64,000 bases of DNA from Ectothiorhodospiraceae bacterium WFHF3C12 (GTDB taxonomy: Bacteria; Pseudomonadota; Gammaproteobacteria; Nitrococcales; Nitrococcaceae): NCBI GenBank assembly GCA_013519935.1, contig JACDUA010000006.1, positions 31,097-95,096 on the forward strand, in the 5' to 3' direction. Both the position numbers and the translations under genes were made by a program. This document shows positions 48,308 to 60,557 of the stretch, piece after piece. Position 1 is the stretch's first letter. Each line of letters opens with the position of its first letter. Below the pieces are notes generated by a model, which was not told the origin of the DNA, made no database searches, and saw only the letters and a program-made list of their open reading frames with translations.

Positions 48308-49063
48308 ATGGTTGCCATTGCCGAGATCACGTCGTACCTGGCCGATGTGCTGGAGGCCGAGCGCTTCACCGACTATTGCCCCAATGGCCTGCAGGTCGAG
48401 GGCGAGCGTCCGGTGCACCGTCTGGTCAGCGGTGTAACGGCCAGCGAGTCTTTTATTGACCATGCGCTGGCGGCCGATGCCGACGCGCTGCTGGTGCACC
48501 ACGGCTATTTCTGGAAGGGCGAGCCGGCGCCGGTAACGGGTATGAAGGCGAGGCGCATTGGCAAGCTGCTGCGCAGCGGCGTGCACCTGCTCGCCTACCA
48601 CCTGCCGCTGGATGCCCATCCCGTACACGGCAATAACGCCCAGCTGGCTCAGCGGCTCGGTTTCGAAGTCGAGGGCAGCTTCCCGGCCGGCGGGGTGGCC
48701 GGACTGGGCCTCTACGGCACCACCCGGGCGGCCTCCGCCGAGGCACTGGCCGCGCGTATTGCCGAGCAGCTGGGCCGTGAGCCGGTATTCGTGGATGGCG
48801 GCAACGGCGCGATCCGGCGCGTGGCCTGGTGCAGCGGTGCCGCGCAGGGTTTCATCGGCCAGGCCGCCGAGCTGGGCGTGGATGCCTATATCTCCGGGGA
48901 GATTTCCGAGCCCACCGCCCACATCGCCCGAGAGATGGGTATCCATTACTTCGCCGCCGGACACCATGCCACGGAGCGCTACGGGGTCCAGGCGCTCGGC
49001 GAGCACCTGGCGCAGCGATTCGGGCTCGAGCACCGTTACGTGGACGTGGACAATCCGGCCTAG
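48308..49063 (+). CDS. ybgI: Nif3-like dinuclear metal centre protein (YbgI)
   Basis: CPNGLQVEGERPVHRLVSGVTASESFID, DALLVHHGYFW; start ATG 48308. Confidence 0.93.
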   Translation: MVAIAEITSYLADVLEAERFTDYCPNGLQVEGERPVHRLVSGVTASESFIDHALAADADALLVHHGYFWKGEPAPVTGMKARRIGKLLRSGVHLLAYHLPLDAHPVHGNNAQLAQRLGFEVEGSFPAGGVAGLGLYGTTRAASAEALAARIAEQLGREPVFVDGGNGAIRRVAWCSGAAQGFIGQAAELGVDAYISGEISEPTAHIAREMGIHYFAAGHHATERYGVQALGEHLAQRFGLEHRYVDVDNPA

Positions 49064-49276
49064 GGGGCGCTTGATCATTTCCGCGGCAATGAATCGAAGC
49101 GCCCGGGGAACGGCGCCGCGCCGCCCTCTCGAGGCTCTCGGGCAGGCGGCGCCGCTTGACCTGCCGGGGCTGATATACGATCCTTATGCGCCGTTCGGGG
49201 CGGCGGCTGTCCACGCCCCAGCCGGCGAGCCCGGGCCGGCCGCCGTCGCGCCGCGTGCATATGTGCTGACAGCGGT

Positions 49277-49390
49277 CCGGAACGGGGCGCCAGCCCGTTC
49301 CGGCACTATCGCCGGCATGCTCGGCATGCGACCCCCCGTCCGTCTTCAGATCGGCGTTCGGTCGGGTGCGCCAACGCCCGAGACGGGCGT
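49277..49390 (+). promoter_or_regulatory. Structured petABC leader with two perfect hairpins
   Basis: ccggaacggg-gcgccag-cccgttccgg (49277-49303) and acgccc-gagac-gggcgt (49374-49390) in the 420-nt gap between ybgI and petA. Confidence 0.4.
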
Positions 49391-49483
49391 GCACAGGAAC
49401 TAGCGGGCTTTCATCGGGGCGCGACCACAAATCGAAAGCATCTCCCATGGGGGCCACCCACAACCCAGAACAGGGGGTCTTGG

Positions 49484-50083
49484 ATGAAGCAGGATGGCGC
49501 TGACAAGAGCAAACGCCGTTTCCTGACTGGGGCCGCCACGGTCGTTGGCGGCACTGGTCTGGTACTGACGGCGGTGCCATTCATCAATTACTGGTTGCCC
49601 AGCGCGCGGACCAAGGCCGCCGGTGCACCGGTGGAAGTTGACGTCAGCAAGCTCGAGCCGGGCCAGCGGGTCAGTCCGGAATGGCGCGGCAAGCCGGTCT
49701 GGGTCCTGCGCCGGGATGAGCGCATGCTCGAGACGCTGCCCGAGCTGGAAGACCAGCTGCGGGATCCGGAGTCCAAGGTTGCTTCCCAGCAGCCCCCCTA
49801 CGCCCAGAATCGTCACCGCTCACTGAAGCCGGAGTACCTGGTCCTGGTCGGCATCTGCACCCACCTCGGCTGCTCGCCGCTGTTCGAGCCGGAGCCGGGC
49901 GTCTACGGCGACGACTGGCTGGGCGGATTCTTCTGTCCCTGCCACGGCTCCAAGTTCGATCTGGCTGGGCGCGTCTATCAGGGCGTGCCGGCGCCGACCA
50001 ACCTGGTTGTGCCACCCTATCGCTTCGCGGATGACGGCACCGTGGTGGTTGGCGAGGACCCGCAGGATGGAGGAGCGGCCTGA
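49484..50083 (+). CDS. petA: Ubiquinol-cytochrome c reductase iron-sulfur (Rieske) subunit
   Basis: CTHLGCSPLF and CPCHGSKFDLAGRV; Tat-like RRFLTGAA. Confidence 0.96.
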   Translation: MKQDGADKSKRRFLTGAATVVGGTGLVLTAVPFINYWLPSARTKAAGAPVEVDVSKLEPGQRVSPEWRGKPVWVLRRDERMLETLPELEDQLRDPESKVASQQPPYAQNRHRSLKPEYLVLVGICTHLGCSPLFEPEPGVYGDDWLGGFFCPCHGSKFDLAGRVYQGVPAPTNLVVPPYRFADDGTVVVGEDPQDGGAA

Positions 50084-51333
50084 TGAGTAACGGCACCCGG
50101 TCCAATGGTTTGCTGGGGTGGATCGACGCGCGCTTTCCGCTCACCAAGATGTGGAACGAGCACGTCGGCGAGTACTACGCACCCAGGAATTTCAACTTCT
50201 GGTACTTCTTCGGATCGCTGGCGCTGCTGGTGCTGGTCATCCAGATCGTTTCCGGCATCTGGCTGACCATGAACTACAAGCCGGCGGCGGAGATGGCCTT
50301 CTCCTCCGTCGAATACATCATGCGCGACGTCCAGTGGGGCTGGCTGATCCGTTATATCCACTCCACCGGCGCATCCGCGTTCTTCGTCGTCGTCTATCTG
50401 CACATGTTCCGGGCGCTGCTCTACGGTTCCTACCAGAAACCGCGAGAGCTGCTCTGGATCTTCGGCATGCTCATCTATCTGGTGCTCATGGCGGAAGCCT
50501 TCATGGGTTACCTGCTGCCGTGGGGACAGATGTCCTACTGGGGTGCCCAGGTGATCATCTCCCTGTTCGGCGCGATTCCGGGCGTCGGTGAAGATCTGGC
50601 GCTATGGATTCGCGGGGACTACAACATCTCCGACGTGACGCTGAACCGCTTCTTTGCGCTGCACGTGATCGCCCTGCCGCTGGTGCTCGTGTTCCTGGTG
50701 GTGGCCCACATCCTGGCGCTGCACGAGGTCGGGTCCAACAATCCGGACGGCGTCGACATCAAGAAGAACAAGGACAGCAACGGCAATCCGCTGGACGGTA
50801 TCCCGTTCCATCCTTACTACACCGTGAAGGACCTGTTCGGCGCCGGCTGTTTCCTGATCGTCTTCGCCATCGTGGTCTTCTACCTTCCCGAGATGGGCGG
50901 TCTGTTCCTGGAGAAGCCCAATTTCGCGCCGGCGGACCCGCTGAAGACGCCCGACCATATCGCGCCGGTGTGGTACTTCACGCCCTTCTACGCCATTCTC
51001 CGCGCGATCCCCGACAAGCTGGGGGGCGTGCTGGCCATGGGCGCCGCGATTGTCGTGCTCTTCTTCCTGCCGTGGATTGATCGTGGCCGGGTGCGCTCGA
51101 TCCGTTACCGCGGGCTGGCGTACAAGCTGGCGCTGGCGCTGTTCGCGATCGCCTTCGTGGTGCTGGGATACATGGGACTGCAGACGCCTTCCGACGTGTT
51201 CGTCGGCCTGACGGCGACCCGCTGGTCGCAGATCGGCACAACCATCTATTTCGGGTTCTTCGTGTTCCTGTGGATCTACACGTTCTTCGGTCTGGAGAAG
51301 ACCAAGCCGGTGCCGGAAAGGGTGACTGAATAA
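50083..51333 (+). CDS. petB: Cytochrome b
   Basis: Cytochrome b N/C domains, GAIPGVGEDL, LLPWGQMSYWGAQV. Confidence 0.96.
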   Translation: MSNGTRSNGLLGWIDARFPLTKMWNEHVGEYYAPRNFNFWYFFGSLALLVLVIQIVSGIWLTMNYKPAAEMAFSSVEYIMRDVQWGWLIRYIHSTGASAFFVVVYLHMFRALLYGSYQKPRELLWIFGMLIYLVLMAEAFMGYLLPWGQMSYWGAQVIISLFGAIPGVGEDLALWIRGDYNISDVTLNRFFALHVIALPLVLVFLVVAHILALHEVGSNNPDGVDIKKNKDSNGNPLDGIPFHPYYTVKDLFGAGCFLIVFAIVVFYLPEMGGLFLEKPNFAPADPLKTPDHIAPVWYFTPFYAILRAIPDKLGGVLAMGAAIVVLFFLPWIDRGRVRSIRYRGLAYKLALALFAIAFVVLGYMGLQTPSDVFVGLTATRWSQIGTTIYFGFFVFLWIYTFFGLEKTKPVPERVTE

Positions 51334-52076
51334 TGAGAAAGATCCTGATCGCACTCGCATTCGCCCTGTTCTCCGGTCAGGGCATGACCGCCGGGGGCGG
51401 CGGTGACGTCATGTCCGCCGACGCGGACGTGACGGATACGGCGTCTTTGCAGAATGGCGCGAAGCTGTTCGTGAATTACTGCATGGGCTGTCACTCCATG
51501 AAGTACATGCGTTACAGCCGGCTGGCGGATGACCTGGAGATTCCGGAGTCCGTGGTGGAAGAGCAGCTGATCTTCTCTCCGACGAAAAAGATCGGCGATA
51601 CCATGACCAACGCCATGCCCATGGAGATGTCGGAGAAGTGGTTCGGCGCCGCACCGCCCGATCTCAGCCTGACCGCGCGTGTTCGGGGCGCCGATTGGGT
51701 CTACACCTACCTGAACACCTTCTATCGCGACGAGGAACGGGGCCTGGGCGTGAATAACCTCACCCTGGCCAACGCCTCCATGCCCCACGTGCTGGCGCGC
51801 CTCCAGGGCGTTCCGGAGCCGGTGCTGGAAGAGGTGCACAGCGGTGGGCAGTCCAAGCTGGCGGTGGTCTCCGTGGACACGCCGGAGGGCTCGGGCACGC
51901 TCACCGAAGACGAGTATCATGAGCTCACCCGCGACATCACGAACTTCATGGTGTACGCCGCCGAGCCGGTCCAGGCGGAGCGCGAACGTCTGGGCGTCTA
52001 CGTGCTGCTGTTCCTCATCGTTCTCACCTTCATCCTCTACCTGCTCAAGCGGGAATACTGGAAGGATGTCCATTGA
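51333..52076 (+). CDS. petC: Cytochrome c1
   Basis: Haem motif CMGCHSMKYMRYSRLADDL, C-terminal TM. Confidence 0.95.
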   Translation: MRKILIALAFALFSGQGMTAGGGGDVMSADADVTDTASLQNGAKLFVNYCMGCHSMKYMRYSRLADDLEIPESVVEEQLIFSPTKKIGDTMTNAMPMEMSEKWFGAAPPDLSLTARVRGADWVYTYLNTFYRDEERGLGVNNLTLANASMPHVLARLQGVPEPVLEEVHSGGQSKLAVVSVDTPEGSGTLTEDEYHELTRDITNFMVYAAEPVQAERERLGVYVLLFLIVLTFILYLLKREYWKDVH

Positions 52077-52115
52077 TGAGTCGGCGGGTCACCGCCGATT
52101 CGGGGAGTTGAGCCA

Positions 52116-52736
52116 ATGGCAACGGTAGGACGCCGTTCCGTGATGTCGCTGTTCTCCAGTCCGGAATGCCCCTTCTCCCACCGCGTGCGTTTCGTGCTTG
52201 CGGAGAAGGGTGCCAGCGTGGAGCTGTTGCCGGTTGCCGAGGGCGAGCAGGTGGAGGAGCTCTACGAGGTCAACCCGTATGGGACGATTCCCACGCTGGT
52301 GGACCGAGACCTGGCGTTGTACGACACCAAGATCATTACCGAGTACCTGGACGAGCGTTTCCCGCACCCGCCCCTGATGCCGGTGGATCCGGTCTCCCGG
52401 GCGAAGGCACGGCTGGTGGTCTACCGTATAGAAAAGGACTGGTACAGCCTGCTCGAATCCCTGCGGCACGGGGAAGGCGATGTGGACGCCGCCCGTGAAG
52501 AGCTGACGGAGAGCCTGATCTCCAGCGACGAGGTCTTCGCTGCCGAGCCGTTTTTCCTCAGCGAGGAGCTGACCGTCATGGACTGTGCGCTGGCGCCGCT
52601 ACTATGGCGTTTGCCGTACCATGGCATTGACCTGACCGGGCGGGCGGATGCCATTCTCGAGTACGCGGACCGGCTGTTCGCGCGGGATTCGTTCCAGGAG
52701 AGCCTGACCGACCGTGAAAAGGCCATGAGAGCCTAG
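52116..52736 (+). CDS. sspA: Stringent starvation protein A (GST fold)
   Basis: SLFSSPECPFSHRVRFVLAEKGASVEL; follows petC. Confidence 0.94.
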   Translation: MATVGRRSVMSLFSSPECPFSHRVRFVLAEKGASVELLPVAEGEQVEELYEVNPYGTIPTLVDRDLALYDTKIITEYLDERFPHPPLMPVDPVSRAKARLVVYRIEKDWYSLLESLRHGEGDVDAAREELTESLISSDEVFAAEPFFLSEELTVMDCALAPLLWRLPYHGIDLTGRADAILEYADRLFARDSFQESLTDREKAMRA

Positions 52737-52968
52737 GGAGACACTGGGCCGTCGCGCCTCGGCGGCGCGGGCCAGAACGAGTTGATCCCTAACGCCGAAT
52801 TCACCGCACCGCGCCGGCGCGTGGCGGCTGGCGCACACGCCGCGGCCGGAAAGACGGGCAAAAAGTCACGAGACACCGGCGGTCGGTGCACACGGGACGA
52901 CATGGCGCGGAGACGCGCGAGTCGTCCGGAGTGTGATCGCCACGCCGCTTCGCTCGAGAGCCTTTGCC

Positions 52969-53352
52969 ATGACCTCAAGCCGACCCTACCTGATCCGGGC
53001 CCTGTACGAGTGGATCGTCGACAACGGTCTCACGCCGTATCTGCTGGTCGATGCCAATGCGGACGCACTGGAGGCGCCGACGGAGTACGCCGACGGCGGC
53101 AAGCTGGTGCTGAACGTGGCGCCCCGCGCGGTGCGAGACCTCCAGCTGGGTAACGATATCGTAGCCTTCAGCGCCCGCTTCGGCGGTGTTTCCCGACAGG
53201 TGTCGATTCCCGTGCCGGCCGTCATGGCGATCTATGCGCGGGAGAACGGCCAGGGGATGCTGTTCGCCGAGCGCGACGACGGCGGGGACGAACCGCCTTC
53301 CGGGCCTCAGGGCCAGGGCGACAAACGCCCGAGTCTGAGAGTCGTCAAGTAA
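52969..53352 (+). CDS. sspB: ClpXP adaptor SspB
   Basis: SRPYLIRALYEWIVDNGLTPYLLVDA, LVLNVAPRAV, C-terminal PSLRVVK. Confidence 0.95.
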   Translation: MTSSRPYLIRALYEWIVDNGLTPYLLVDANADALEAPTEYADGGKLVLNVAPRAVRDLQLGNDIVAFSARFGGVSRQVSIPVPAVMAIYARENGQGMLFAERDDGGDEPPSGPQGQGDKRPSLRVVK

Positions 53353-53415
53353 CCCGGTTGAAAGCGCCGCCGTCGCGTCCATCCTTGTCCACAGGGAAGC
53401 CCCGGAGGATCGGAC

Positions 53416-53903
<488 letters not shown>

Positions 53904-53907
<4 letters not shown>

Positions 53908-54165
53908 CCACAGATGGACACGGATTGTTTGTGGTAACGGCTGCGTGCGCCCGGCGTCGGGGACTCGCGGTGAGGACGCCGCTCCTACATCGCTTCATCA
54001 GCCTTCTGTTGGTCATTAGGGAGTGGGATGGGGGCGCTGCCTCCTGGGGCCGCAGGGATCGCTGGCCGGTTGGAAAGAGGCCCCGCGGCGTTGAGCAGTC
54101 AGATCGGGTGCGTTGAACACGGCGACGTCGAGCATCCGTGTCCATCTGTGTTCATCTGTGGCTAA
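53904..54165. repeat. Inverted arm pair between convergent macrodomain gene and gmhA/diaA gene
   Basis: ttagccacagatggacacggatt (53904-53926) and inverted gcatccgtgtccatctgtgttcatctgtggctaa (54132-54165); one degenerate REP inside. Confidence 0.86.
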
Positions 54166-54174
54166 TTCTAGCCG

Positions 54175-55174
<1,000 letters not shown>

Positions 55175-55178
<4 letters not shown>

Positions 55179-57082
55179 GGCCGGGGCATGCCGAACGGCT
55201 CACCGTCCAGCGCCAGCGGTACGAGGCGGCCGTCGCGAAACGCCCCGGCCGGCAACAGGCGGTGGATGACGCCGTCGCCGGCCACGTGGATCACGCCCGT
55301 GGCCGATGCCATGCCGTCGCCCGGATACTGGCGCAGCACGTCGACGACCGGAGCCAGGCGATAGGCGTCGATCCCCATGGCGACCAGTCGTGGCAAGCGC
55401 TTGCTCTCCTGCGGCCACAGCGCCTGCATGGCGTTCAGCGACAGGGCTGCATCCAGAGCGGGCGTGCCCGCCATGAGCCAGGGAATGTCCACGATCCGCA
55501 GCCCGTCCATGTCCTGGTCGTCGTTGGGCTGCGGGCTCCCGGAATAGGCGTGGGACGTCGCGTAGACCGGCAGCCCGATGCCGTGGTGGAAACGGATCTG
55601 CGGGCGGATCAGCCGGGCCTGTTGCGGGTAGGCCGCGAAAAACACCGCATCCATGTCCTGACGCCGGCGCGGCTCGAACTCGATCTCGGCGGACAACACC
55701 CGGCGCAGCGTCCCGTAGCGGGCGCGGCTGGCATCCAGGTTGAAAAGCCGCGTCAACGGCGCGCCGAAGTCACTCGCCTGGGGCTGGTAGTAAGCCTGTT
55801 CCAGGACGCGTCCGCCGCGTGCTTCGAGGCTCGCCCGGAAAGCGCCGGCCACGCGATCGCCCCACTCGCTGTTGGGAACCAGGGCCACGGCCGCCTCGTG
55901 GCCCTGCGCCGCCATCAGCCCGGCGGCGGCCCGGGCGTCGTCCTCCGGGGCAAGGCCGAACTGGAAGAAACGGTCCCGGGGAATCCCTTCGCCGCCCACG
56001 GTGTTGAGCGCCAGCACCGGAACCGGGAACGTGTCCCAGACGCTAAGCATCTCCAGCGACTGCTTGGTCAGCGGGCCGACCACCAGGTCCATGCCGGCCT
56101 CGACCGCGTCCCGGTAAGCGCTGACCACGTCCTTGCCGCTCTCGCCCACGTCGAACACGCGAACGCGGGGGCGCGGGGCCGTGTCCTGGAAGTAGGCGGC
56201 CATGAAACCGTGCATGATGGCCTGGCCGACGCCGGCCAGACGGCCGGACAGCGGCAGCATCAGGGCGATTTCCTCCGGCGGCCGGAGCCGTTCCAGGTGA
56301 TCGGCCAGGATCTGGCCGGCGAACCGGTTGGCGGGGTGATCCGGGTAACGTTGCCGCCACTGGGCCACTGCCTGGCGCAATGCCGGAGCGTCAATGCGGT
56401 TCTCGCGAAAGCGCGTTGCCAGCACCAGCCAGCCGTCGAGGGTCGCCGAGCCGCTGGGCATGACCGCGGCGAGCCGGGCGGGCGACAGCCGGCTCAGGCC
56501 CTCCCAGATGAGCCGGAACTGCCGCTCCCGCGCGGCGCCGGGCGCCATCGATTGCGCCAGCCCGATCCGTATGCGTGCGGCCTCGATCTGGCGGCCAAGG
56601 CTGTAGAGGGCGCTGGCCTGAGCGTCACGCCAGTCCCGGGCCAGTGACTCGGGCAGGTTGTCCGGCTGCTCTTCGAGGCGCTGCCACGCGGCCTCGGGCT
56701 TGTCCTCGCCCAGCTCGATCCGGGCGCGGATCAATGTCAGCCGGTGGCGGTGTTCGCCGGTCAGGACGGTCGCGTCCACATCCTCGATCAGCCGCTGGGC
56801 GGTGGCCACGTCGCCGCCACGCGCGTAAATGCCCGCCGCTCTAACCAGGTAGCGGTCCCGCAGCGGTGACTGCGTCTGCTCGGCAGCGGTCTCGAACAGC
56901 GCCGCCGCCTCCAGGGGGCGGTCCAGGGCCAGGGCGCGGCGCGCCTCTTCGGCCATGGCCGGTTCGCGCTCGGCGGGCTCCGGCGTGACGCTGGGTTTCG
57001 GTGGCGGGGCGGCGCAGCCGGCCAGGAGCAAGGCCCCTGCGACGCCGAGAATTAAAGAAGCCCTGTTGGATCGCGAGCGCAT
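55175..57082 (-). CDS. lpoA: Penicillin-binding protein activator LpoA
   Basis: Lipobox LLLAGCAAPP, periplasmic-binding-like C-terminal domain; divergent from rsmI. Confidence 0.92.
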
Positions 57083-57269
57083 GATTTCCTTTGCCGTGCT
57101 GACATCGTGAGGCGGGGTCCGCTGCTGCGCCGTCGTCTCCAGCGGCGCCGGCCCTGGTCGCGAGGTCTCGGAACCGCCGACCGGCAAGCGCGTGGGCATT
57201 GTTCAGCGCTACGTTAGTATACTGGCACACCTTTTTCCGTGCATCCGACCCCGCGGGGAGACCGCCGCC

Positions 57270-58112
57270 ATGGCCGCCACGCTGTACGTCGTCGCCACGC
57301 CCATCGGTAACCTCGAGGATATGACCTACCGGGCGGTCCGCATCCTACGGGAGGTGGACCTCGTGGCCGTGGAGGATACGCGCCACGCGCGTAAGCTGCT
57401 GGAGCACTACGGCATCGACCGGCCGCTGCTGAGCCTGCACGAGCACAACGAGGCGCAGCGGCTCGAGCCCGTGTTGTCCCGGTTGGAAGGCGGTGCTTCC
57501 ATCGCGGTGATCAGCGACGCCGGGACGCCGTTGATCAGCGATCCCGGGTTCCAGCTGGTGCGCGAGGCCCGCCGTCGCGGCATCGCCGTGTCCCCCGTGC
57601 CCGGGGCCAGCGCGATCACTGCCGCGCTGTCCGTGGCGGGCCTGCCCACCGACCGGTTCGTCTATGAGGGTTTCCTGCCGGCAAAGCCCGCCGCCCGGCG
57701 GCGGCGCCTGGAGCAACTCGTCACCGAGCCGCGCACGCTGGTGCTGCTGGAATCCAGTCACCGTATCCGGCAGGCGCTGGCCGACCTGGTCGGGGTATTC
57801 GGCGAGGCACGGGAGGCCGTCCTGGCCCGGGAGCTGACCAAGCGTTTCGAGACGTTGGCCAATGCCGGGCTCGGCGAGCTGGAAGACTGGTTACGGACCG
57901 ATCCCAATCAGTGCAAGGGGGAGTTCGTGATCCTGGTGGGGGGCGCTCCCGCCAGCGAGCGCCGGGCCGATGAGGCTGAGGTGGATCGTATCCTCGCCCT
58001 CCTGGTCGCATCGTTGCCGGTCAAGCAGGCTGCCGCGCTTGCCTCGGGCATCACGGGCGAGCCCCGTAACCGTCTCTATAAACGGGCGCTGGAACTGGCC
58101 GACACGCCGTGA
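57270..58112 (+). CDS. rsmI: 16S rRNA (cytidine1402-2'-O)-methyltransferase
   Basis: LYVVATPIGNLEDMTYRAVRILREVDLVAVEDTRHARKLL; start ATG 57270. Confidence 0.96.
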   Translation: MAATLYVVATPIGNLEDMTYRAVRILREVDLVAVEDTRHARKLLEHYGIDRPLLSLHEHNEAQRLEPVLSRLEGGASIAVISDAGTPLISDPGFQLVREARRRGIAVSPVPGASAITAALSVAGLPTDRFVYEGFLPAKPAARRRRLEQLVTEPRTLVLLESSHRIRQALADLVGVFGEAREAVLARELTKRFETLANAGLGELEDWLRTDPNQCKGEFVILVGGAPASERRADEAEVDRILALLVASLPVKQAAALASGITGEPRNRLYKRALELADTP

Positions 58113-58133
58113 CCTTGCCCGCCGCCATGCTGT

Positions 58134-58139
58134 TATAAT
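58134..58139 (+). promoter_or_regulatory. Perfect -10 box (TATAAT) of the likely rnpB promoter
   Basis: tataat, about 8 nt before the inferred RNase P RNA 5' end; -35 weak (gtgacc at 58110-58115 gives an 18-nt spacer). Confidence 0.6.
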
Positions 58140-58146
58140 AATCAGC

Positions 58147-58502
58147 GGAAGTCGGCCGGACAGTCGCTGTGCGCGAAGCGCATGGAGGAAAGTCCGGGCT
58201 CCACAGGGCAGGGTGCCAGGTAACGCCTGGGGGGCGCGAGCCCACGGAAAGTGCCACAGAAAACATACCGCCGATGGCCCGTCACCGGCGGGCACAGGTA
58301 AGGGTGAAAAGGTGCGGTAAGAGCGCACCGCGCGGGTGGCAACATGCCGCGGCACGGTAAACCCCACCCGGAGCAAGACCAAATAGGGGAGCAATGGCGT
58401 GGCCCGCGCTGCTCCCGGGTAGGTCGCTGGAGGTGCACGGTGACGTGCATCCTAGAGGAATGACTGTCCTCGACAGAACCCGGCTTACAGGCTGGCTTCC
58501 CC
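58147..58502 (+). ncRNA. rnpB: RNase P RNA, bacterial class A (M1 RNA)
   Basis: ggaggaaagtccgggctcc, cagggtgccaggtaacgcctgg, ggtaagagcgcaccgcg, gtaaaccccacccggagcaagaccaaataggg, cgacagaacccggcttacaggctggcttcc; P1 pairing of the ends. Confidence 0.95.
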
Positions 58503-58733
58503 TGATATACCCGCCGCGCGGCCGGCCGGTCCGGCCCGTGGTCCTTTCCTCTGTCGCCTTTAGCCTTCACCGAACCGAGAGCGACGGCGTATCCCTGCGC
58601 CTTTTCCTTAACTTCATCCCTTAACGCGGTGATTTGAGAGAGAAATCACGGCGGCCTTCAGCGTCGCCCCTCGGCGACACGAAGTGTGCCGCTTAAGTTC
58701 TTGTTGTGCCTGCAAGAATCCCGTCCGATTAAC

Positions 58734-58763
58734 TTGACAGTGGGGAGAACCGGTACCTATAGT
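58734..58763 (+). promoter_or_regulatory. Candidate sigma-70 promoter of the mraZ/dcw operon
   Basis: TTGACA (58734-58739), 18-nt spacer, TATAGT (58758-58763). Confidence 0.75.
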
Positions 58764-58772
58764 GTCGCGAAG

Positions 58773-58797
58773 TGGGAGAAAGTGGTAGGAAATGGAG
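58773..58797 (+). promoter_or_regulatory. MraZ-box-like operator: three TGG repeats at 10-bp spacing
   Basis: tggga-gaaag-tggta-ggaaa-tggag just downstream of the -10 and upstream of mraZ. Confidence 0.75.
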
Positions 58798-58822
58798 TTC
58801 AAGGGTATGAAAGGGGGAATGG

Positions 58823-59278
58823 GTGTTTAGAGGTGTCACCCATATCAATCTGGACGCGAAGGGCCGCATGGCCTTTCCCAGCCGCTATCGCGAGAAGCTC
58901 GTCTCTTATTGCGACGGCCAGCTCGTGGTGACGGTGGACCGCGACCATTGCCTCCTCGTGTACCCGCTGCCCGACTGGGAGGTCATCGAGCAGAAGCTGG
59001 TCCGCCTGCCGAGCCTCAACCGCCAGGCAAGGCGGCTGCAGCGGCTGCTGATCGGTCATGCCACCGAGTGTCAGCTCGACGGCAACGGCCGGATCCTGCT
59101 CCCGCCACCGTTGCGGGAATTCGCCGGGCTGGACAAGAAGACCGTGCTGATCGGTCAGGGCAACAAGTTCGAACTCTGGGATGAAGACACGTGGGCGCAG
59201 AACCGCGATGCCTGGCTAGCGGAGGCGGCGGAGGAAGACGGCGAGCTCTCCGAAGAGCTCGAGTCTCTCTCGCTGTAG
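58823..59278 (+). CDS. mraZ: Transcriptional regulator MraZ
   Basis: [29 protein letters not shown] start; first dcw gene. Confidence 0.96.
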   Translation: MFRGVTHINLDAKGRMAFPSRYREKLVSYCDGQLVVTVDRDHCLLVYPLPDWEVIEQKLVRLPSLNRQARRLQRLLIGHATECQLDGNGRILLPPPLREFAGLDKKTVLIGQGNKFELWDEDTWAQNRDAWLAEAAEEDGELSEELESLSL

Positions 59279-59283
59279 ATGCC

Positions 59284-60219
59284 ATGAATGCCGCCGAGCA
59301 CAGTCCGGTCCTTCTCGAGCCGGCCGTGGAGATGCTGGCCGTGCGCGCGGATGGGCGCTATGTGGACGGTACCTACGGCCGTGGCGGGCACGCCCGCCGC
59401 ATCCTCCAGCGTCTGGGACCGTCGGGTCAGCTGCTGGTGATCGACCGCGATCCGGAAGCCATCGCCCATGCCCAGGCGTACGTCGCCGACGACGCCCGGT
59501 GCGTGGTCCGGCACGCCGCCTTCGATGAGCTCCCGGCGCTGCTTCGCGACCTGGGCTGGTCCGAGGGTGTCGATGGTGTGCTCCTGGATCTTGGCGTGTC
59601 CTCGCCCCAGCTCGAGGCCGCCGAGCGCGGGTTCAGTTTCCGGCGCGAGGGTCCCCTGGACATGCGCATGGATACCCGCGCCGGACCGACGGCGGCTGAA
59701 TACCTGGCGCAGGTGCCCGAGCGGGAGCTGGCGCAGGTCATTCGCCGCTACGGTGAAGAGCGCTTCGCGCGGCGCATCGCGCGGGCCATCGCCGCCGCCC
59801 GCGAGGAGGCGGCGCTGCCGCAGACGACCAGTGGCCTGGCGCGTTTGATCGCAGCGGCGGTGCCGACCCGCGAGGCTGGCAAGGATCCGGCCACGCGGAC
59901 GTTCCAGGCGCTGAGAATTGCCATAAACCGGGAGCTGGAGATCCTGGCATCGTTTCTCGACGTCGCCTGCGACGTCCTGCGCCCGGCGGGACGGCTGGTG
60001 GTGATCAGCTTCCATTCGCTGGAGGATCGCCAGGTCAAGCGCTTCATGCGCGACAACGCCCGCGTAGGGGACTTGCCGCCGGGCGTGCCGGTGGTGCCGG
60101 AGCACATGCGTCCCCGCCTGCAGCTGGTCAGCAAGGCCATTAGACCCGAACGCCACGAGCTGGAGGCGAATCCACGCGCGCGAAGCGCGGTCATGCGGGT
60201 CGCGGAGCGTCTGCCATGA
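59284..60219 (+). CDS. rsmH: 16S rRNA (cytosine1402-N4)-methyltransferase
   Basis: [36 protein letters not shown]; start ATG 59284. Confidence 0.96.
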   Translation: MNAAEHSPVLLEPAVEMLAVRADGRYVDGTYGRGGHARRILQRLGPSGQLLVIDRDPEAIAHAQAYVADDARCVVRHAAFDELPALLRDLGWSEGVDGVLLDLGVSSPQLEAAERGFSFRREGPLDMRMDTRAGPTAAEYLAQVPERELAQVIRRYGEERFARRIARAIAAAREEAALPQTTSGLARLIAAAVPTREAGKDPATRTFQALRIAINRELEILASFLDVACDVLRPAGRLVVISFHSLEDRQVKRFMRDNARVGDLPPGVPVVPEHMRPRLQLVSKAIRPERHELEANPRARSAVMRVAERLP

Positions 60220-60557
60220 CGGTACGGGCCATCATTCTGCTGGCCCTGATGACGGCCGTGGTCTGCAGCGCCACGGCTGTCGTCTATTCGAAGCACCGAG
60301 CCCGGGCCTCGTTCGCCGAGCTGCAGAGCCTGCATCGCGAGCGCGACCGGCTCAACGTTGAATGGGAGCGGCTGCAGTTGGAGCAGGGTGCCTGGACAAC
60401 CCATGGGCGCATCGAGCGGGTAGCCCGGGAGGAGCTCGATATGGCGCCCCCCGGGGCCGAGGACGTGGTTCTGATCCGGGCCGGCGCGGGCCCGGCACTG
60501 GATCTGAATTGGCGCCCGGGAGATCCCGGTGCCGGAGGCATGCCGGATGAACGCTAG
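60216..60557 (+). CDS. ftsL: Cell division protein FtsL
   Basis: Short single-TM coiled-coil protein between rsmH and ftsI. Confidence 0.92.
   Translation: MTVRAIILLALMTAVVCSATAVVYSKHRARASFAELQSLHRERDRLNVEWERLQLEQGAWTTHGRIERVAREELDMAPPGAEDVVLIRAGAGPALDLNWRPGDPGAGGMPDER

Noticed and set aside
57195-57223. rsmI promoter with TATACT at 57218
   Set aside because: Good -10 but no acceptable -35 at 16-18 nt spacing; not supportable alone.
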